DNA from: Dichotomocladium elegans
Lineage: Eukaryota > Mucoromycota > Mucoromycetes > Mucorales > Lichtheimiaceae
DNA length: 64,000 nucleotides
Assembly: GCA_025716815.1 (NCBI GenBank)
Contig: JAIXMN010000017.1
Span: 682,001-746,000, forward strand
Reading direction: 5' to 3'
Numbering within the stretch: position 1 is the stretch's first letter; each line of letters starts with the position of its first letter. The position numbers were made by a program, and so were the translations under genes. Under the pieces are notes generated by a model. The model was not told the origin of the DNA, made no database searches, and was given only the letters and a program-made list of their open reading frames with translations. Shown in pieces: positions 1 to 13,754 of this stretch.

Positions 1-219
1 TTCCGCGCTGATATTGTTTCATTAATATTCGGCAACAGCTCATAAATACAAACCTCCTTTATTAACGTAGACAGCTGAAGCTGGGTCATGTTAAAGCACG
101 CAAAGCTGAGCGCAATTTCTACTATGCTGCCTTCCAGCGGAATTTGGGCCGAATTCACCCCAGGCCATGTAAAGCATCCGACACCAGGGAATCATTTCAG
201 TTGATTATTATCGGGATAC

Positions 220-560
220 GCACACCATTTAGGAAGGAGGGGCAAGATCATGTCGTTTATGAGTATGGGTGCCCTGAGCGTATGGACTATGTCATTGACG
301 AGGAAAAGTACTTTCTTGAATCATTTGTTCTCACACAGCATATGTGCACCGTCTATCTGGCAGGGGACAACCCTAAACTTTCTGATACGCATATCCCCAA
401 GCGAAAGGATACAGATCGAAGGGACAGACTTTAAGCGCGGCCGCACCGACATTGATAAGTCGTATTTTTCAAAGAGATGTTGAAGCAGAGGCCGTCCATA
501 TGTTCTCAATGAAGAGCGTAAGTGCATCATTTTAAATCCCCATCAATTGTCCTAGAGTGT
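220..560 (+). mobile_element. Tc1/mariner-type transposase relic, copy 1
   Basis: This stretch is non-coding in practice, with stops in all frames, but it is collinear with three other degenerate stretches in the window. Around 262-300 it shares the block ending tggactatgtcattgacga with 20075-20110. Around 385-432 it shares catatccccaagcgaa with 9787-9835. Around 500-517 it shares ttctcaatgaagagc with 58066-58080 and 20341-20355. In the best copy that last block encodes the R-I-L-N-E-E-H segment just after the transposase helix-turn-helix. I infer an old, much-mutated copy of one element. Terminal inverted repeats were not seen. Confidence 0.55.
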
Positions 561-745
561 ATCATTATACACACATGCTTAAATCGGGCTTTGTAGATCT
601 CATTACCAAACAATGTCTCAACTTAGAGAGACACATCATTTGGGAAGGTGGAGTAAATATCATTTACAAAAGACCACAGACTTTATGAATATATTTTGGG
701 GATATGCGCCATATCTAAGCTACGCACTTACACAGATTGATATGA

Positions 746-3750
<3,005 letters not shown>

Positions 3751-4877
3751 TCGTATATGTGTATGCGATTAAGAGAGATAACAGTAATAAAAACTTGGTT
3801 CGCAGAAGAAACAAAAAGAAAAAAGCCCCAGAGGGCTTGTCTGTATTCACTCACGAGGATCCCTTATACTTTTCCTTTTTGGCTTTTTGTATTACTTCTA
3901 TTTCTTTCATTTCACAAGCGTCTTGGCCGATGCTTTCTTCCTTGTCACAAACAGCAGATGTGCTCTGTCGCTCACATAGCGTGAGTTAAATCTCGCGCGC
4001 TCAAGAAGTTGTGGCACCGCTTACCCAATGGTCGATGAGAATACACTTTATTGTAAATACAGCGAGAAGAGCGCAGCGATAGGCAAGCTCCTGAAGCGAA
4101 GAACTATTCAGGCGATGCTAGTTGCTATTTAGACCCGTTCATCTCCACCTGAACGAATCCCCCGAGCGTATTCATCAGTGGCATCGCAGCCAGATAGGCC
4201 GGCCGCAGCCATTGGCGTCTCTTTTTCTCTTTTTGGGCTTATAAATAGATTGATCGGGCTAGCGAACATGACGTTGCTCCGACACAGGGTGAAGCGAAGG
4301 TGCTGTAGGCGTGGATAAGAGTGGGTTATCGTTGTGGTTATTTTGGCCTTGGTGATTACAGATTGGCCATTAGTCCATAAGCTGATGTTTCTCCAGTCAA
4401 CTTTTCTTTCTGAAACACAGCCGTTTTCACATAGAGAAGGGATGTACCAACATCCTCTCCTTCCAGTAGAAAAAGAAAGATCTTTCTAGCTACCATATCT
4501 CTGCCAGGTATTTGGAGATACCGTTCAAATTCATCCTTGGTAAATTTTGCCGCGGTTGTGAATTCGGACCAAGATAGTCCGACGCATTACACTAAATGCC
4601 AGACGGAAGACGTGTTCCAGGGAACTCGGAAAAAGCGAGGCATAAAACTAGATATCCCATGTTCCGCAAATTGCTGATCGTCCTGCATTATGATAGTCAA
4701 TTCCAATCTCCATATCTCCACATATTCGTCAAGGAAGGGCACGAAAAAAGTTTTCTTGTAGACGGATAGATTGAATGCTCCTAGTCCTTTTTGGTGGGAT
4801 ATGGAAACCCGGTCACAGATAATTTTTACCAGTCAAATGTTGCGAGGGTATCGTTTTTTTATCCACTTTAAAACACC
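3751..4877. promoter_or_regulatory. Shared upstream region of RSP5 and TOM22
   Basis: This gap lies between two divergent genes. I see no credible ORF in it. It holds a TATA-like TATAAATA at 4240-4247 with ATTGG (the reverse of CCAAT) about 30 bp upstream at 4211. The TATA box faces the + strand but lies more than 600 bp from the TOM22 start, so its link to that gene is uncertain. The stretch 3880-3915 is T-rich. Confidence 0.4.
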
Positions 4878-5421
4878 ATGGTCAAACTTGAGGAAGTCTC
4901 TGCTGAACAATTTGAGGAGCAATTGCTGAGCGACGACGGTGACGAAAACTACTCTGATTTTTCTGACGATGATTTTGATGATGACGACGATGAATCGCTC
5001 CTCGATCGCATTGCTGCCTTGAAAGAAATTATCCCTCTCAAGCACCGTAACAGAATTGCGTCTAGCGCGTCCACCTTGACTTCGTGGGGTAAGACCGGGG
5101 CCACGTTTATCGGAAAGAGCGCATGGGTAATCACCACCTCAATGCTCCTTCTGGTCCTCCCGCTTGCTTTGGAAATTGAGAAGGAACAGGCCCTTGTGGC
5201 CTATGAGAAGGAGGCTATGCAACAACAGAGCGGTCAGCAGGTAATTTACCTTTTTGAGGGAAAAAGAGAGACTATGCCCCGACTTCTACTGACATGCAAC
5301 CACAAACTATCAGATGTTGGCCTCGGGTGCCATGTACGGTCAGCCTGGTCAGCCTGGTCAGCTCGGTCAGCCTGGCCAGCAACAGCAGCAGCAAGGCCTT
5401 TCTCCTCCCGGTTTCCAATAG
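4878..5421 (+). CDS. TOM22: Mitochondrial import receptor subunit TOM22
   Basis: TOM22 is the central receptor of the outer mitochondrial membrane translocase. It accepts presequence proteins through an acidic cytosolic domain and links TOM20/TOM70 to the TOM40 pore. Exon 1 (4878-5240) begins MVKLEEVSAEQFEEQ and has a strongly acidic tract (residues about 19-38). Next comes the family signature SLLDRIAALKEIIPLKHRNR and a single membrane span (WVITTSMLLLVLPLALEIE, residues about 89-107). The intron is 5241-5313 (gtaatt...cag). Exon 2 (5314-5421) adds a short intermembrane tail made of GQPGQPGQLGQ repeats and a Q run, ending LSPPGFQ. Total length is 156 aa, normal for TOM22. The Gln/Gly/Pro tail is the only unusual part. 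Phases close exactly. Confidence 0.93.
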
Positions 5422-6763
5422 AAAAAATACATGCTAGAACCACCTTTATTTCCGCCGCTCCCATCTTCGCGCATTACTGTACATTCTTTCTCTCTCGCTC
5501 GCTTGATATAAAAACATACACATGTCGTATCGGTGCTTATGTACGTACATGACTCTTTTTACAGCACCTGCGCACATGTATGTGTGTGGGAACGTGTGAT
5601 TTCTTCCTGTTCGCATGACAATCCATGGCAACGAAGATGGACATTATACATCCTATGACCGAAAAACAGCACCACAACGATCAGCCCATCGAATTTTCTA
5701 CGAATTGCGCTCGCATTTCTAAGTTGTTTGTTCCTTTAGCGCATCCGGGCCTCGTGCAGCAGCGATGCTCTCTATTCTTTGCTATTTGGCTTATCAAGAC
5801 ACAATATGATGAGGCACATTTGCGCAATGCCAGCTCTGTCAGACCTGTTGACTTTTTTCCTTCCATACACGTTCACCATTCTGTCATGAGCAATCAATTC
5901 TTTACAATGTTGGTAATTATGACTGTCCTGAACCTATGGACTCTACCGCCGATTTAGGAACGCAGTTTCTTCAGTCTACTAGCTTCTGTACAGAATACCT
6001 GCGTAGTCTGTCTTCCCATAGTAACCCTGTGCTTGTTAATGCACATATTCCTCAAGTGAATAGATAAAGATATCCAGGTGAAAGAAGCCGGTTCAATGTA
6101 CAGCTAACTAACAACTCATACTAGCTGATTTTTTCAAGCTGGCGCTTGAGCTCACCAGTCGCAGTATGTTGGTTATAGCTATGAACCTCTTTATATGTTT
6201 GAGAAGCTAATATCTATTGGCTGCAAGCATGAGAAGGTGGTTTTCCCGTGCCACTCATGTCTTTAGGATACAGATAGCTTATAAGCTATGTAATACATCA
6301 CAAGCCTCGTCATCTTCAAGTTGACCCTTCGGTATGACTTCTCTCAGTTCTATCGGATACAACTAACGTAACACCAGAAGTATTGTTTCGGTGAAAACAT
6401 CACTCGACGGCAGCCAGTTGGCGCCAATGATGCCGTGCGCATACATCCGACCACTATGCATCGAACGGGTCAGGTGTACATCATATTGGGGGTATTTTCA
6501 GGTTAGGTACAACGGAGACTGGGTGATGTGGCTTTGTTCCTTTTCGAATCCGGGACCCGGTATTGAACTTGGCTGGATGTCATTCGTTTTCGCGGTTCCT
6601 CAACAATGACTTCAACTTTTAGAAGTAGCAAATCTGATTTTCATTTTTGTTTCCCAGCACGCGCGTTTTCTTCATTGTTCCCTTTATCAGATCTGTTCCC
6701 TTCCTCTTTTCGTGCTTGCCTGCACTCGCTTATGCATCAAAGAATCTAGTCGCTTTTACTGCG
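5422..6763. other. Intergenic stretch without a supported gene
   Basis: I find no ORF here with recognisable protein character. A short AT microsatellite (gtatatatatatatgg) lies further downstream, inside intron 2 of the next gene. The segment 6380-6610 is more GC-rich than its surroundings and has broken frames on both strands, so it may be an old insertion, but I cannot name a family. Confidence 0.4.
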
Positions 6764-9398
6764 ATGAAAAAGCTTTCTGATAAGAAGTTTCCTTGTGAAG
6801 GCAAGTTTGACAGACGGATGAAAGGAAAACCTATAGGCTTATGCTTCTATTTGTACGCAAATAGAGTGCCGTGAACAGAAGCGGAAATGCGACTGCAAAA
6901 ATCCCTGCGACAGGTATATATATATATGGTCAGGGGGATGTGTCTGTGTAGAGGGAGAGAGACCTTTGGGAAGCGCCAATATTGCAGACTAATTTCCTTC
7001 CTGCACCAGATGTGAGCGATTCAACCTCAAATGCGTTTACTTGAAAACGTTATCCCCTCATGATCTAGAGTTTATACAATTTGCTCGCGAAGAAGAATTA
7101 CTTGTTACGATTGAGTCCCTCACCACCGAATTCGATGCGATGCATAAAGCCATTAAGGCACTTCGAGATCGACAAAAACAACAACAGCAGCAATACCGAC
7201 AGTTTCTTTCTCCTTCTCTGTCATCGTCAGCTTCCGAAAACCATAATAACAGCAGTGGTTTTGTTAGCGGCACTGATAGCGAAGACGACCTTGGCCTCTC
7301 TCCTCGGACTGTCACCGACTCTATCCACGGCTCCAGCAGCTGTGACTTCAATTGTGAACAATCATTCGCAAACGACTGTTTCAATGTCGGTTTGAACCAT
7401 AGTAGCAGCCGGTATATCTGCAAGAAACGTCGGAAGGTGATCGCTCGAGAAGGTTCAATGTCGGTCGTCCTTCTACGTAACACAAAGCTCAGTAAATCCT
7501 GGACGCTCAGCCTCCGGGGTGATGGCGGTATGGTGATCGAAACGTTTGTCAACAAATACAGTGATCTGTTGCCCCATTTACACGCGATGGCTACCATCTT
7601 TAAGTCGCATACCAGTGTTCCTTATACATTCTCTGCTTACTCGACATTCGACGCACTTCTAAGAGCATTCAATACCATGATACTCAACAAATATGGCAAG
7701 ACCATGTGCAGGAGCTTGATCAACGGTATGCGCATGAAGGCTGTGGGTCGAGCAAAGATACCAACAGCGTCGCCATCCAAGCCCTCCGATATCATGAAGC
7801 ACAATAACGAAGATGGGGACGAAAACAGCTCGTCCTGCATAGGTTTCGAAAAGACGACAGCGCTATCACTAGAAACAATCGCTTTCCAGCTCATGGACGT
7901 CTATATTAACTGTATATACTATCATCACTTTGCCATCCATATTCCCACATTCAACGCTCTGTTTGTTGACACATACAAACATATCACTCAGTCACCTGCT
8001 GTCATGGCTCTGTGCGCAAGTATTTGCGTATTACCATGTCATCACGTCGCCCATATTCTGCCACCAGGCACCTATCACCTTTACGGCCACCATTTCTACA
8101 CACTCGCACGCGAATGCATTGCTGACCAGTTTGATAGTGTCTGTCTCGAGACTTTTGCAACCTATGTGTTCTTGTCGGTTTATGAAATGGGGATCCACAA
8201 CAGCGCGCCGTCCTCGTCCAAATGGCATTACACTCAGCTTGCACGCCGTATGGCTGGAATTATGCAACCGACTTATGTAGATGTTCAACCTGACATCGCA
8301 GGCTTGGATGGTGAAGTGATTCTTCTCCAAAGGCTGCATTCATTCCTCCAGCGGATGCGGACGTACGAGCTCTCGGTTGAATTTGACAGCAATGACCGCA
8401 ACCTGCGTGAAACAGGGTATGCTCGATTTTATGGAATATGCATGGATCCCGTCAATGATGTGTGGGTACGGGCACCTGGAGACACGGATCTGGGCAACAA
8501 GCTTATCGAAATGCAGCGGTACCTGCAGATACTGCGCAAAGAGATCTTCAAATCGAGCCGGGCAGCCATGTCGGCTGTGCCGCGCGATCTTTGCGAGTTG
8601 ACGGAAATAATAGTGCAGCAGCAGATCAAGGGTGCCATGGTCCATTGGTACACATGCACACTGCCGCAAGGGCTGCAACTGTCGGTACCGTTATTCAATG
8701 GAACCGGGATTCCAGAGGAACTCTATTTCAAGACACTGACGGACGAAATGGAGGTGAAGGGTGTGGTGCCGGTGCTCGTGACGTTGGCATTCTACGAAGA
8801 GTGCCTGTTAATTGCGCAGTCGTATTTCCACAAACGCCTTCATGGACCAGAGACGTCATGGATGATGATACACAAATATTGGAAGGGCGGTAAACTCATA
8901 CTCGATTCCACGGAACGCAAACAAGCGGTGGGCAACAAGTGGGAGCGAAGAATTGATAAGCTTTTGGCTGTGAAGCCGATGGTCAACTTTGACGGCACAG
9001 ATGACGAGTTCTTTTACATGGTCATGTCCATCATGTTCCCGCCTGAAGGCAGGACAAGCATCCTATTTATTGCTGTCCAGTCGGCATCCAGTGCACTGCG
9101 ACTATTGCGGTTCATCCAAGCATTGCCGGCCTATCGCTGCTTTTTTGACCTTCGTGTGCTAACGGATATCTGGACCGTGTTGATGCGCGCTCTCAGATTC
9201 GAGCAGTTTTTTAACAAGGATGAAGAGGCGCTGCTGCCGTACATACGACAAGGCTTGGAGGACTGCTTACGTGTGGCAAAAGCCGAACTCTCAGAACCTG
9301 AGCATGGCATTGCAGCTCACATCGCAAGCATGGAAAGAGAACTCAGAGAGCATTACGAGTTTTCCTGTTCTTCATCATCCAATCTATTCTATGCATAA
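6764..9398 (+). CDS. Zn2Cys6 fungal transcription factor
   Basis: This is a binuclear zinc cluster regulator of 824 aa that binds DNA in the nucleus; its target genes cannot be inferred. The ATG at 6764 gives MKKLSDKKFPCE. Exons 6764-6800, 6865-6913 and 7010-9398 join to make one perfect six-cysteine cluster, C-x2-C-x6-C-x5-C-x2-C-x6-C (CEEC, then REQKRKC, then DCKNPCDRC, then ERFNLKC). The exon sum, 2475 nt, closes in frame. Intron 1 has a GC donor (gcaagt at 6801); a GT alternative would break the finger. A Glu/Leu-rich linker (FAREEELLVTIESLTTEFDAM) resembling the usual dimerising coil follows, then Q and Ser/Asn tracts. A long middle region (PTFNALFVDTYKHITQSPAVM and onward) has the character of the fungal-specific regulatory domain. 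No adjacent target cluster is visible. Confidence 0.88.
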
Positions 9399-9775
9399 CT
9401 CAGCAGCAGGATCATAATTATTGTATATAGTTGCGCTACATTCCATTCGATTATTTGTTTGTATTGAGTTATACGTACAATCGTTTCTGGGGTGAGTGGG
9501 ATTTGTGTACGTAGTGATCGCGGTCGTTGTTCGATGATGTTTGGGATGTGTAATATATCGCATAGAAAGCTCGTCAAACTGCCCTCTATAAAAAATATGT
9601 CAGCCTTTTCGGTCCTAACGATCCTTCTCCTTTCTATAGACATGTATCGTTATGAAATGAGCATTCGATTTCTTTTATGAAGACGGGTGTAAAATCACAT
9701 CGCTGATGAGCAAATGTACTCCCTTTGACCCGCTTGTTCTCCCGCGAGATATCTGTGTATGTAATCGAACCCTGA

Positions 9776-9960
9776 TCTTGTTACTACGCATATCCCCAAG
9801 CGAAGGATTCAGATGAAAGAAGCAGACTTTAAGCACTGCTGCACCGACAACGAGAAGGCCCATGTTCGTGCAGCACAGCAATGTGCATTACAGCATGAGC
9901 AAGGGCCCTGACTGCAAATTTCAGAAATGAATCTTCAGTGAAGAGCATAGGAGTGTGTTT
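9776..9960 (+). mobile_element. Tc1/mariner-type transposase relic, copy 2
   Basis: A short degenerate segment. It shares catatccccaagcgaa and the following agactttaagc block with copy 1 (385-432), and cttcagtgaagagcata with the ttctcaatgaagagc block of the other copies. Spacing between the two blocks is similar in copies 1 and 2. No reading frame survives. It is the shortest of the four relics. Confidence 0.45.
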
Positions 9961-9984
9961 CTTTAGACTGCGTTGATATAATGT

Positions 9985-10480
9985 TTATATAATGCTGCCG
10001 TGTATTCGATGACATAGGTGCTGCCTTAAGATGCCTTCCGGGAGACAACATATCCTCTCGGAAAACTTTCTGGTACCTGACGCGAAAAATACGCAGGGCC
10101 ACGGATGTTGTGTAAGTACAAAATTAAGGCAAGCGGCAAGATCTCGGTTCCGCACCCAACGTACTGGACCATCGTCTTTGATGCGTGGTATGCAATTCTT
10201 GTTGTGAATTTCATACCTCAAAAGTCCATGGCAAAGGACATAAGGCTACGATTGCTGCAGGATGGAAACCACTTGCTGGTTTAAACTCGTCTATTAGGTA
10301 AACCTCGAATCCATGCTTCCAAAGGAGTTGCCTGAAGCCCTTCCCATGTATGGCCTCATGAAATTGAACCATAAGAACTGACCCGTTCCAGAAAATGAAG
10401 ACTGCGGCGCTGCGGCACTTCTTTGTTAAGTCTTGAACAGGTTTAATATCAGCGAATTGTTTGTTGAAATAAGGTGACAG
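9985..10480 (-). pseudogene. Decayed Fanzor/TnpB-like (RuvC nuclease) gene fragment
   Basis: Read on the minus strand from about 10470, one frame gives SPYFNKQFADIKPVQDLTKK, then AAVFIFWNGSVLMVQFH, then GKGFRQLLWKHGFEVYLIDEF. That resembles the second RuvC strand and the conserved DE(F/Y)-R/K-T-S start of the zinc ribbon in eukaryotic TnpB relatives (Fanzor). After a frame break near 10212 the next frame has NKNCIPRIKDDGPVRW followed by RNRDLAACLNF. This matches the NRD-x-N/A-A-x-N motif that carries the third RuvC aspartate. The zinc-ribbon CxxC expected after IDEFKPAS is lost (GFHPA). The broken frame and missing cysteines make this a relic, not a working nuclease. The family call rests on motif recall and needs a profile search. 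Confidence 0.5.
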
Positions 10481-12057
10481 GCGGAGTCATGCTATGACTG
10501 TAAACCGCCCCGGAGAAAGCGGTGGAAGCTATCCAGAACCAGTGTCCGTTCCGTTCCCCAGAAAGGTGGTGCTTCGTAAATGCAACTCCAGGCTGTTGGA
10601 CCTTGCCGCATTTGCTTCAACCAACGGAACTTTTTGCTCTTGCGGGGATTGTCCTCTTGGGATTTGGTATACTGGAACTATCGAGACTTAAAGTTCGTTG
10701 AATCCTCATACACGCAGTACATAATATCTCGTCGGCCTGAATTGAGGTCAACCGTCCTATAAATTTAGTCCAAGTTGGCAAGTTTGTCTTCATTGTTCCA
10801 AGATTGTTGCATAATGTTTTGGCAAGGTATTTTGCTGCAGATAAACATTTTGTATGGGGACCACCTGCGACGAAGTGCGGAAACAATTAAAGCACGTAAT
10901 TCGAGAAATTAAACTGGGCAAGCGAGCTGGTGAAAAAGATCTTTTGAAATCTGCAGTCTTCGAGAACAGGCAATAAGGTCTGCAAAGACTCCCTAACATC
11001 CGATCGCTGGCCCGATGAGATTTCTGTTAAGCTGTCGGCTACTAATTTCCAATGTAGCCTTTCGGTCTTGAACTTTCAGTAAAGTATTGACGGCACGCCT
11101 GAGATGCTGACCAAATCGCATGTTGACGTTATTACTCTACGCTGCATTTATCTTGCTATCTTCATATATCGTGCATTGCTGCGCAGTGCGGAAAAGGTGG
11201 TCTCATATAATTTGGACGTTGGAGTATTCCAGGCAAGTACTCGTTGGTCAGAGCTCGGTTCCTGATCGTGGTGGACGAACTAAGTGCGCGTCTCTCGTAT
11301 TCCACGAAAGAGAGCCATGCTTCAGGGGGAAAAACGGCTGTTTAAGAAAATTATAATGTCGAGGACTTGATTCGTTTAAATTTCGTTTAGAAATATGTAC
11401 ATATTTTGAGAAGAAGAACGTCTGCACTGTTGTAGCATGGACAATATGAACTATTTTCCAGTAACCGCTCACAATGCTGTTCTTGCTAACTGATGCTACG
11501 TATACAGAACTAGACTTCATTAAGAGGATCCGGTCAGGAGCATCGCAAATGCTAGAGACACTCATAGCTAAGATAGCTGGTGATATATGAAGCTGATCTC
11601 GGGCCTCGGTTATCTAATTCAGTTACGTAGCCACTATCATAGTATCCAGTTGGGACAATATGTGGTAATCTGATGATGTTATACTATAAGAAAATACATG
11701 GGTATTTTCTATTGCTAGATGTATTGAGGTTCATTGCAATGACTCAACGATTTAATGCAGTATACATAGACAAAGCAATAAATGCAGTCGAAAAAATTGA
11801 TGCAACCAGTGCAGTAAATGCGGGACCGTACAGTCGAGGGTGAGCGCTTTCAATTACGAATCTAATATTCTCAAGCATCTTTCGAGCAACGTGCTCAAGG
11901 CATCTGATGGATTTTACAGTACCTACGGCAGTAAGGCACTCCATCGATTTCATTGATAGAGAGAATGTAGCTTGCCATTAAAAACCGCTTAATATCAACC
12001 TATAAGCAGGAATATGGCTTGACTGTGTGTGTTGATGGTACATGGCTAACATGAGAT
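10481..12057. other. Gene-poor stretch with broken ORFs
   Basis: Several 60-105 codon ORFs occur on both strands (for example 10617-10886, 11248-11565 and 11744-11953 on the minus strand), but none shows a family signature or credible splice junctions. The part next to the Fanzor-like relic (10480-10990, minus) is rich in Cys and basic residues and may be the 5' part of the same decayed element. I cannot support a gene. Confidence 0.35.
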
Positions 12058-12408
12058 TTACTTAGACGGAAGTGTGGTTTGCTGTTGATGAGCCTGGATT
12101 TCATATATCGAATGATCCAGGAGGAGAGGAAAAAGGACTACAACTGTGATTAAAGTGCACAAACACAAGGAATGACTTGGAACAATGCAGGCAGCATCAG
12201 GGAACCATTGAATGTTCGTAGCGTGTCGCTCTCCCAGACACCTGTCAAGAAGTAAATTAGCAAGCGAGTGAAGTGTAACTGGACTAATACGAACCACATT
12301 GAACCAATAATCATACCATAGTTTCACCGACGCTAATAACTGCTTCAATGGCATCCTATTAAACAACGCGAAAAACAAACCAAGGGTCATTCTCTCCATG
12401 CTGTTCAA
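12058..12408 (-). CDS. Hypothetical short protein, possibly membrane-associated
   Basis: This is an ATG-initiated ORF of 116 codons beginning MNSMERMTLGLFFALFNRMP. It has one hydrophobic segment near the C-terminus (LCTLITVVVLFPLLLDHSIY) and ends QQQTTLPSK. A possible intron (donor gttcgt after codon 38, acceptor ttgacag near 12245) would switch the frame and give a different, shorter tail. I recognise no family. It lies upstream of and divergent to the NEPRO-like gene, and its end abuts the repeat-rich stretch, so it may be a chance ORF. Confidence 0.25.
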   Translation of the reverse strand: MNSMERMTLGLFFALFNRMPLKQLLASVKLWYDYWFNVVRISPVTLHSLANLLLDRCLGERHATNIQWFPDAACIVPSHSLCLCTLITVVVLFPLLLDHSIYEIQAHQQQTTLPSK

Positions 12409-12516
12409 CGTTTTTTGTTAGATTTAGTGCCACGAGCGGAGAATTTCTTTAAAAGACCCTAAATTTCTTTGATTCCTTTTGTTTCCCTTTCTAACTCAAC
12501 CCTCCACCGTAAAATA

Positions 12517-13691
12517 ATGCTACCGGGATATACAGTGCGGTATCTCGATCCACCGTCCGCAGGCCGATGCATCAAGGCCGATCAACTTCAAAAAGGGATC
12601 GTCCACTCAAATAAGCAAAAAATAAAACCCTTCATGCGCATGATTAAAACGCTAGACAAAAAAGAATTCTGGGTTGAGATCGCGGTTCTGCAACGAATCA
12701 ACTACAAATTGGCCAATTCGCAACGTCTTTTCCCTCGATTTCGCGTCGTCAATCAAGTAAGCCAGTTAGGACTTTTGCCGTCCACAGGGGGGCGGTGAAA
12801 AAAGAGAAAGCATCTTTAACAACAAGCAATCCGCCTTGCCCTCCCCTTTTGCAGGTTCGCCGGTTTGCGAAAAGATTGAAAGAATTGGATATATCACAGT
12901 TGGTCGATGAATTTGCAATGACCTTTTGGAAGGCCAAAACGTAATGACGCCTTTTTAAGACTTTTGTTATGTATAAAACTGACCTTGGTGGGATGGATGG
13001 GGCATATGCATAGTAAAAACGAATGTACTGGAGAGATACGGTTTACTCCCAGTCATGAATACGCGGAATACGTGATGCAGCGCATCATTGCAGCGACGCT
13101 CCTGCTGGATAAAATGCAAGCTGTATTAATGACCATGTTCATGTGAGTGAGTGATCTCTCTTTCGTCACTAGGTTACGCGTATGGCCATCGCTTAATAAG
13201 ATAATGATAGTGATCAGACCGCAACGCTCAACAGAGGTCACTTCCCAGGCCTGATGTTGGTGTGTATGGGTATAGCTAGTCGGCTCTATAAGATCGCACA
13301 CGGATGGGCGACCGACCTTCAAAAATGCTATGAATATATACAAGCGTGGCATACAAATTTTCCATTTGTTATTCCCGAGCACGAACGGGAAAAGCTTCGC
13401 AAGGCATACGGTTTTGAGATGACATGTCATCCCGATACGTGCAATAATGCTAGGAGGGAGTCTATGCACTCATGGAGCGGTCATTCAGAGTAAATATTCA
13501 TTTTGACACCTTTGGCATGTGACTAAGCAAACACATATTTCCACTATTGCTACAGGGTTCCTGGCATATTATCACCGCTACTGGAGACAATGGTCAAAAC
13601 CTCTTTGGCAGAAGCGGCCAAGTCGGCCTCTGCGGACGCGTCTCTGTTAGATGATGATATTGGTGAGGTGATCGCTCGACCTCTGGAATAG
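12517..13691 (+). CDS. NEPRO-like (nucleolus and neural progenitor protein family) protein
   Basis: A 281-aa protein in five exons: 12517-12756, 12855-12940, 13014-13142, 13235-13489 and 13556-13691. All phases close (846 nt). The N-terminus MLPGYTVRYLDPPSAGRC leads to EFWVEIAVLQRINYKLANSQ and VVNQVRRFAKRLKEL. This is the pattern of the NEPRO N-terminal domain (DUF4477; human NEPRO/C3orf17), a nucleolar protein tied to ribosome biogenesis and RNase MRP. Exon 4 yields FIGHFPGLMLVCMGIASRLY, a conserved-looking core. The C-terminus is Ala/Ser/Asp-rich (VKTSLAEAAKSASADASLLD). The start is the first ATG of the frame. It is convergent with the RasGEF gene, 63 bp between stops. The family call is from motif memory; the exon model is firm. 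Confidence 0.7.
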
Positions 13692-13754
13692 ACAAAAAGA
13701 TATGTATATAATGCGGAATTGTATGTACAGAAAGCTATAATTCGAAGAACGAGA

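Noticed and set aside
6541..6570. T-arm-like ttcgaatccggg
   Set aside because: The flanks do not form acceptor, D and anticodon stems, so no tRNA is called.
6380..6610. GC-richer patch with frames on both strands
   Set aside because: It could be a transposon scrap, but no block matches the other relics or a known motif.
10481..10990. Possible LINE reverse-transcriptase tail on the minus strand
   Set aside because: Only vague Cys similarity; no RT motif and many stops.
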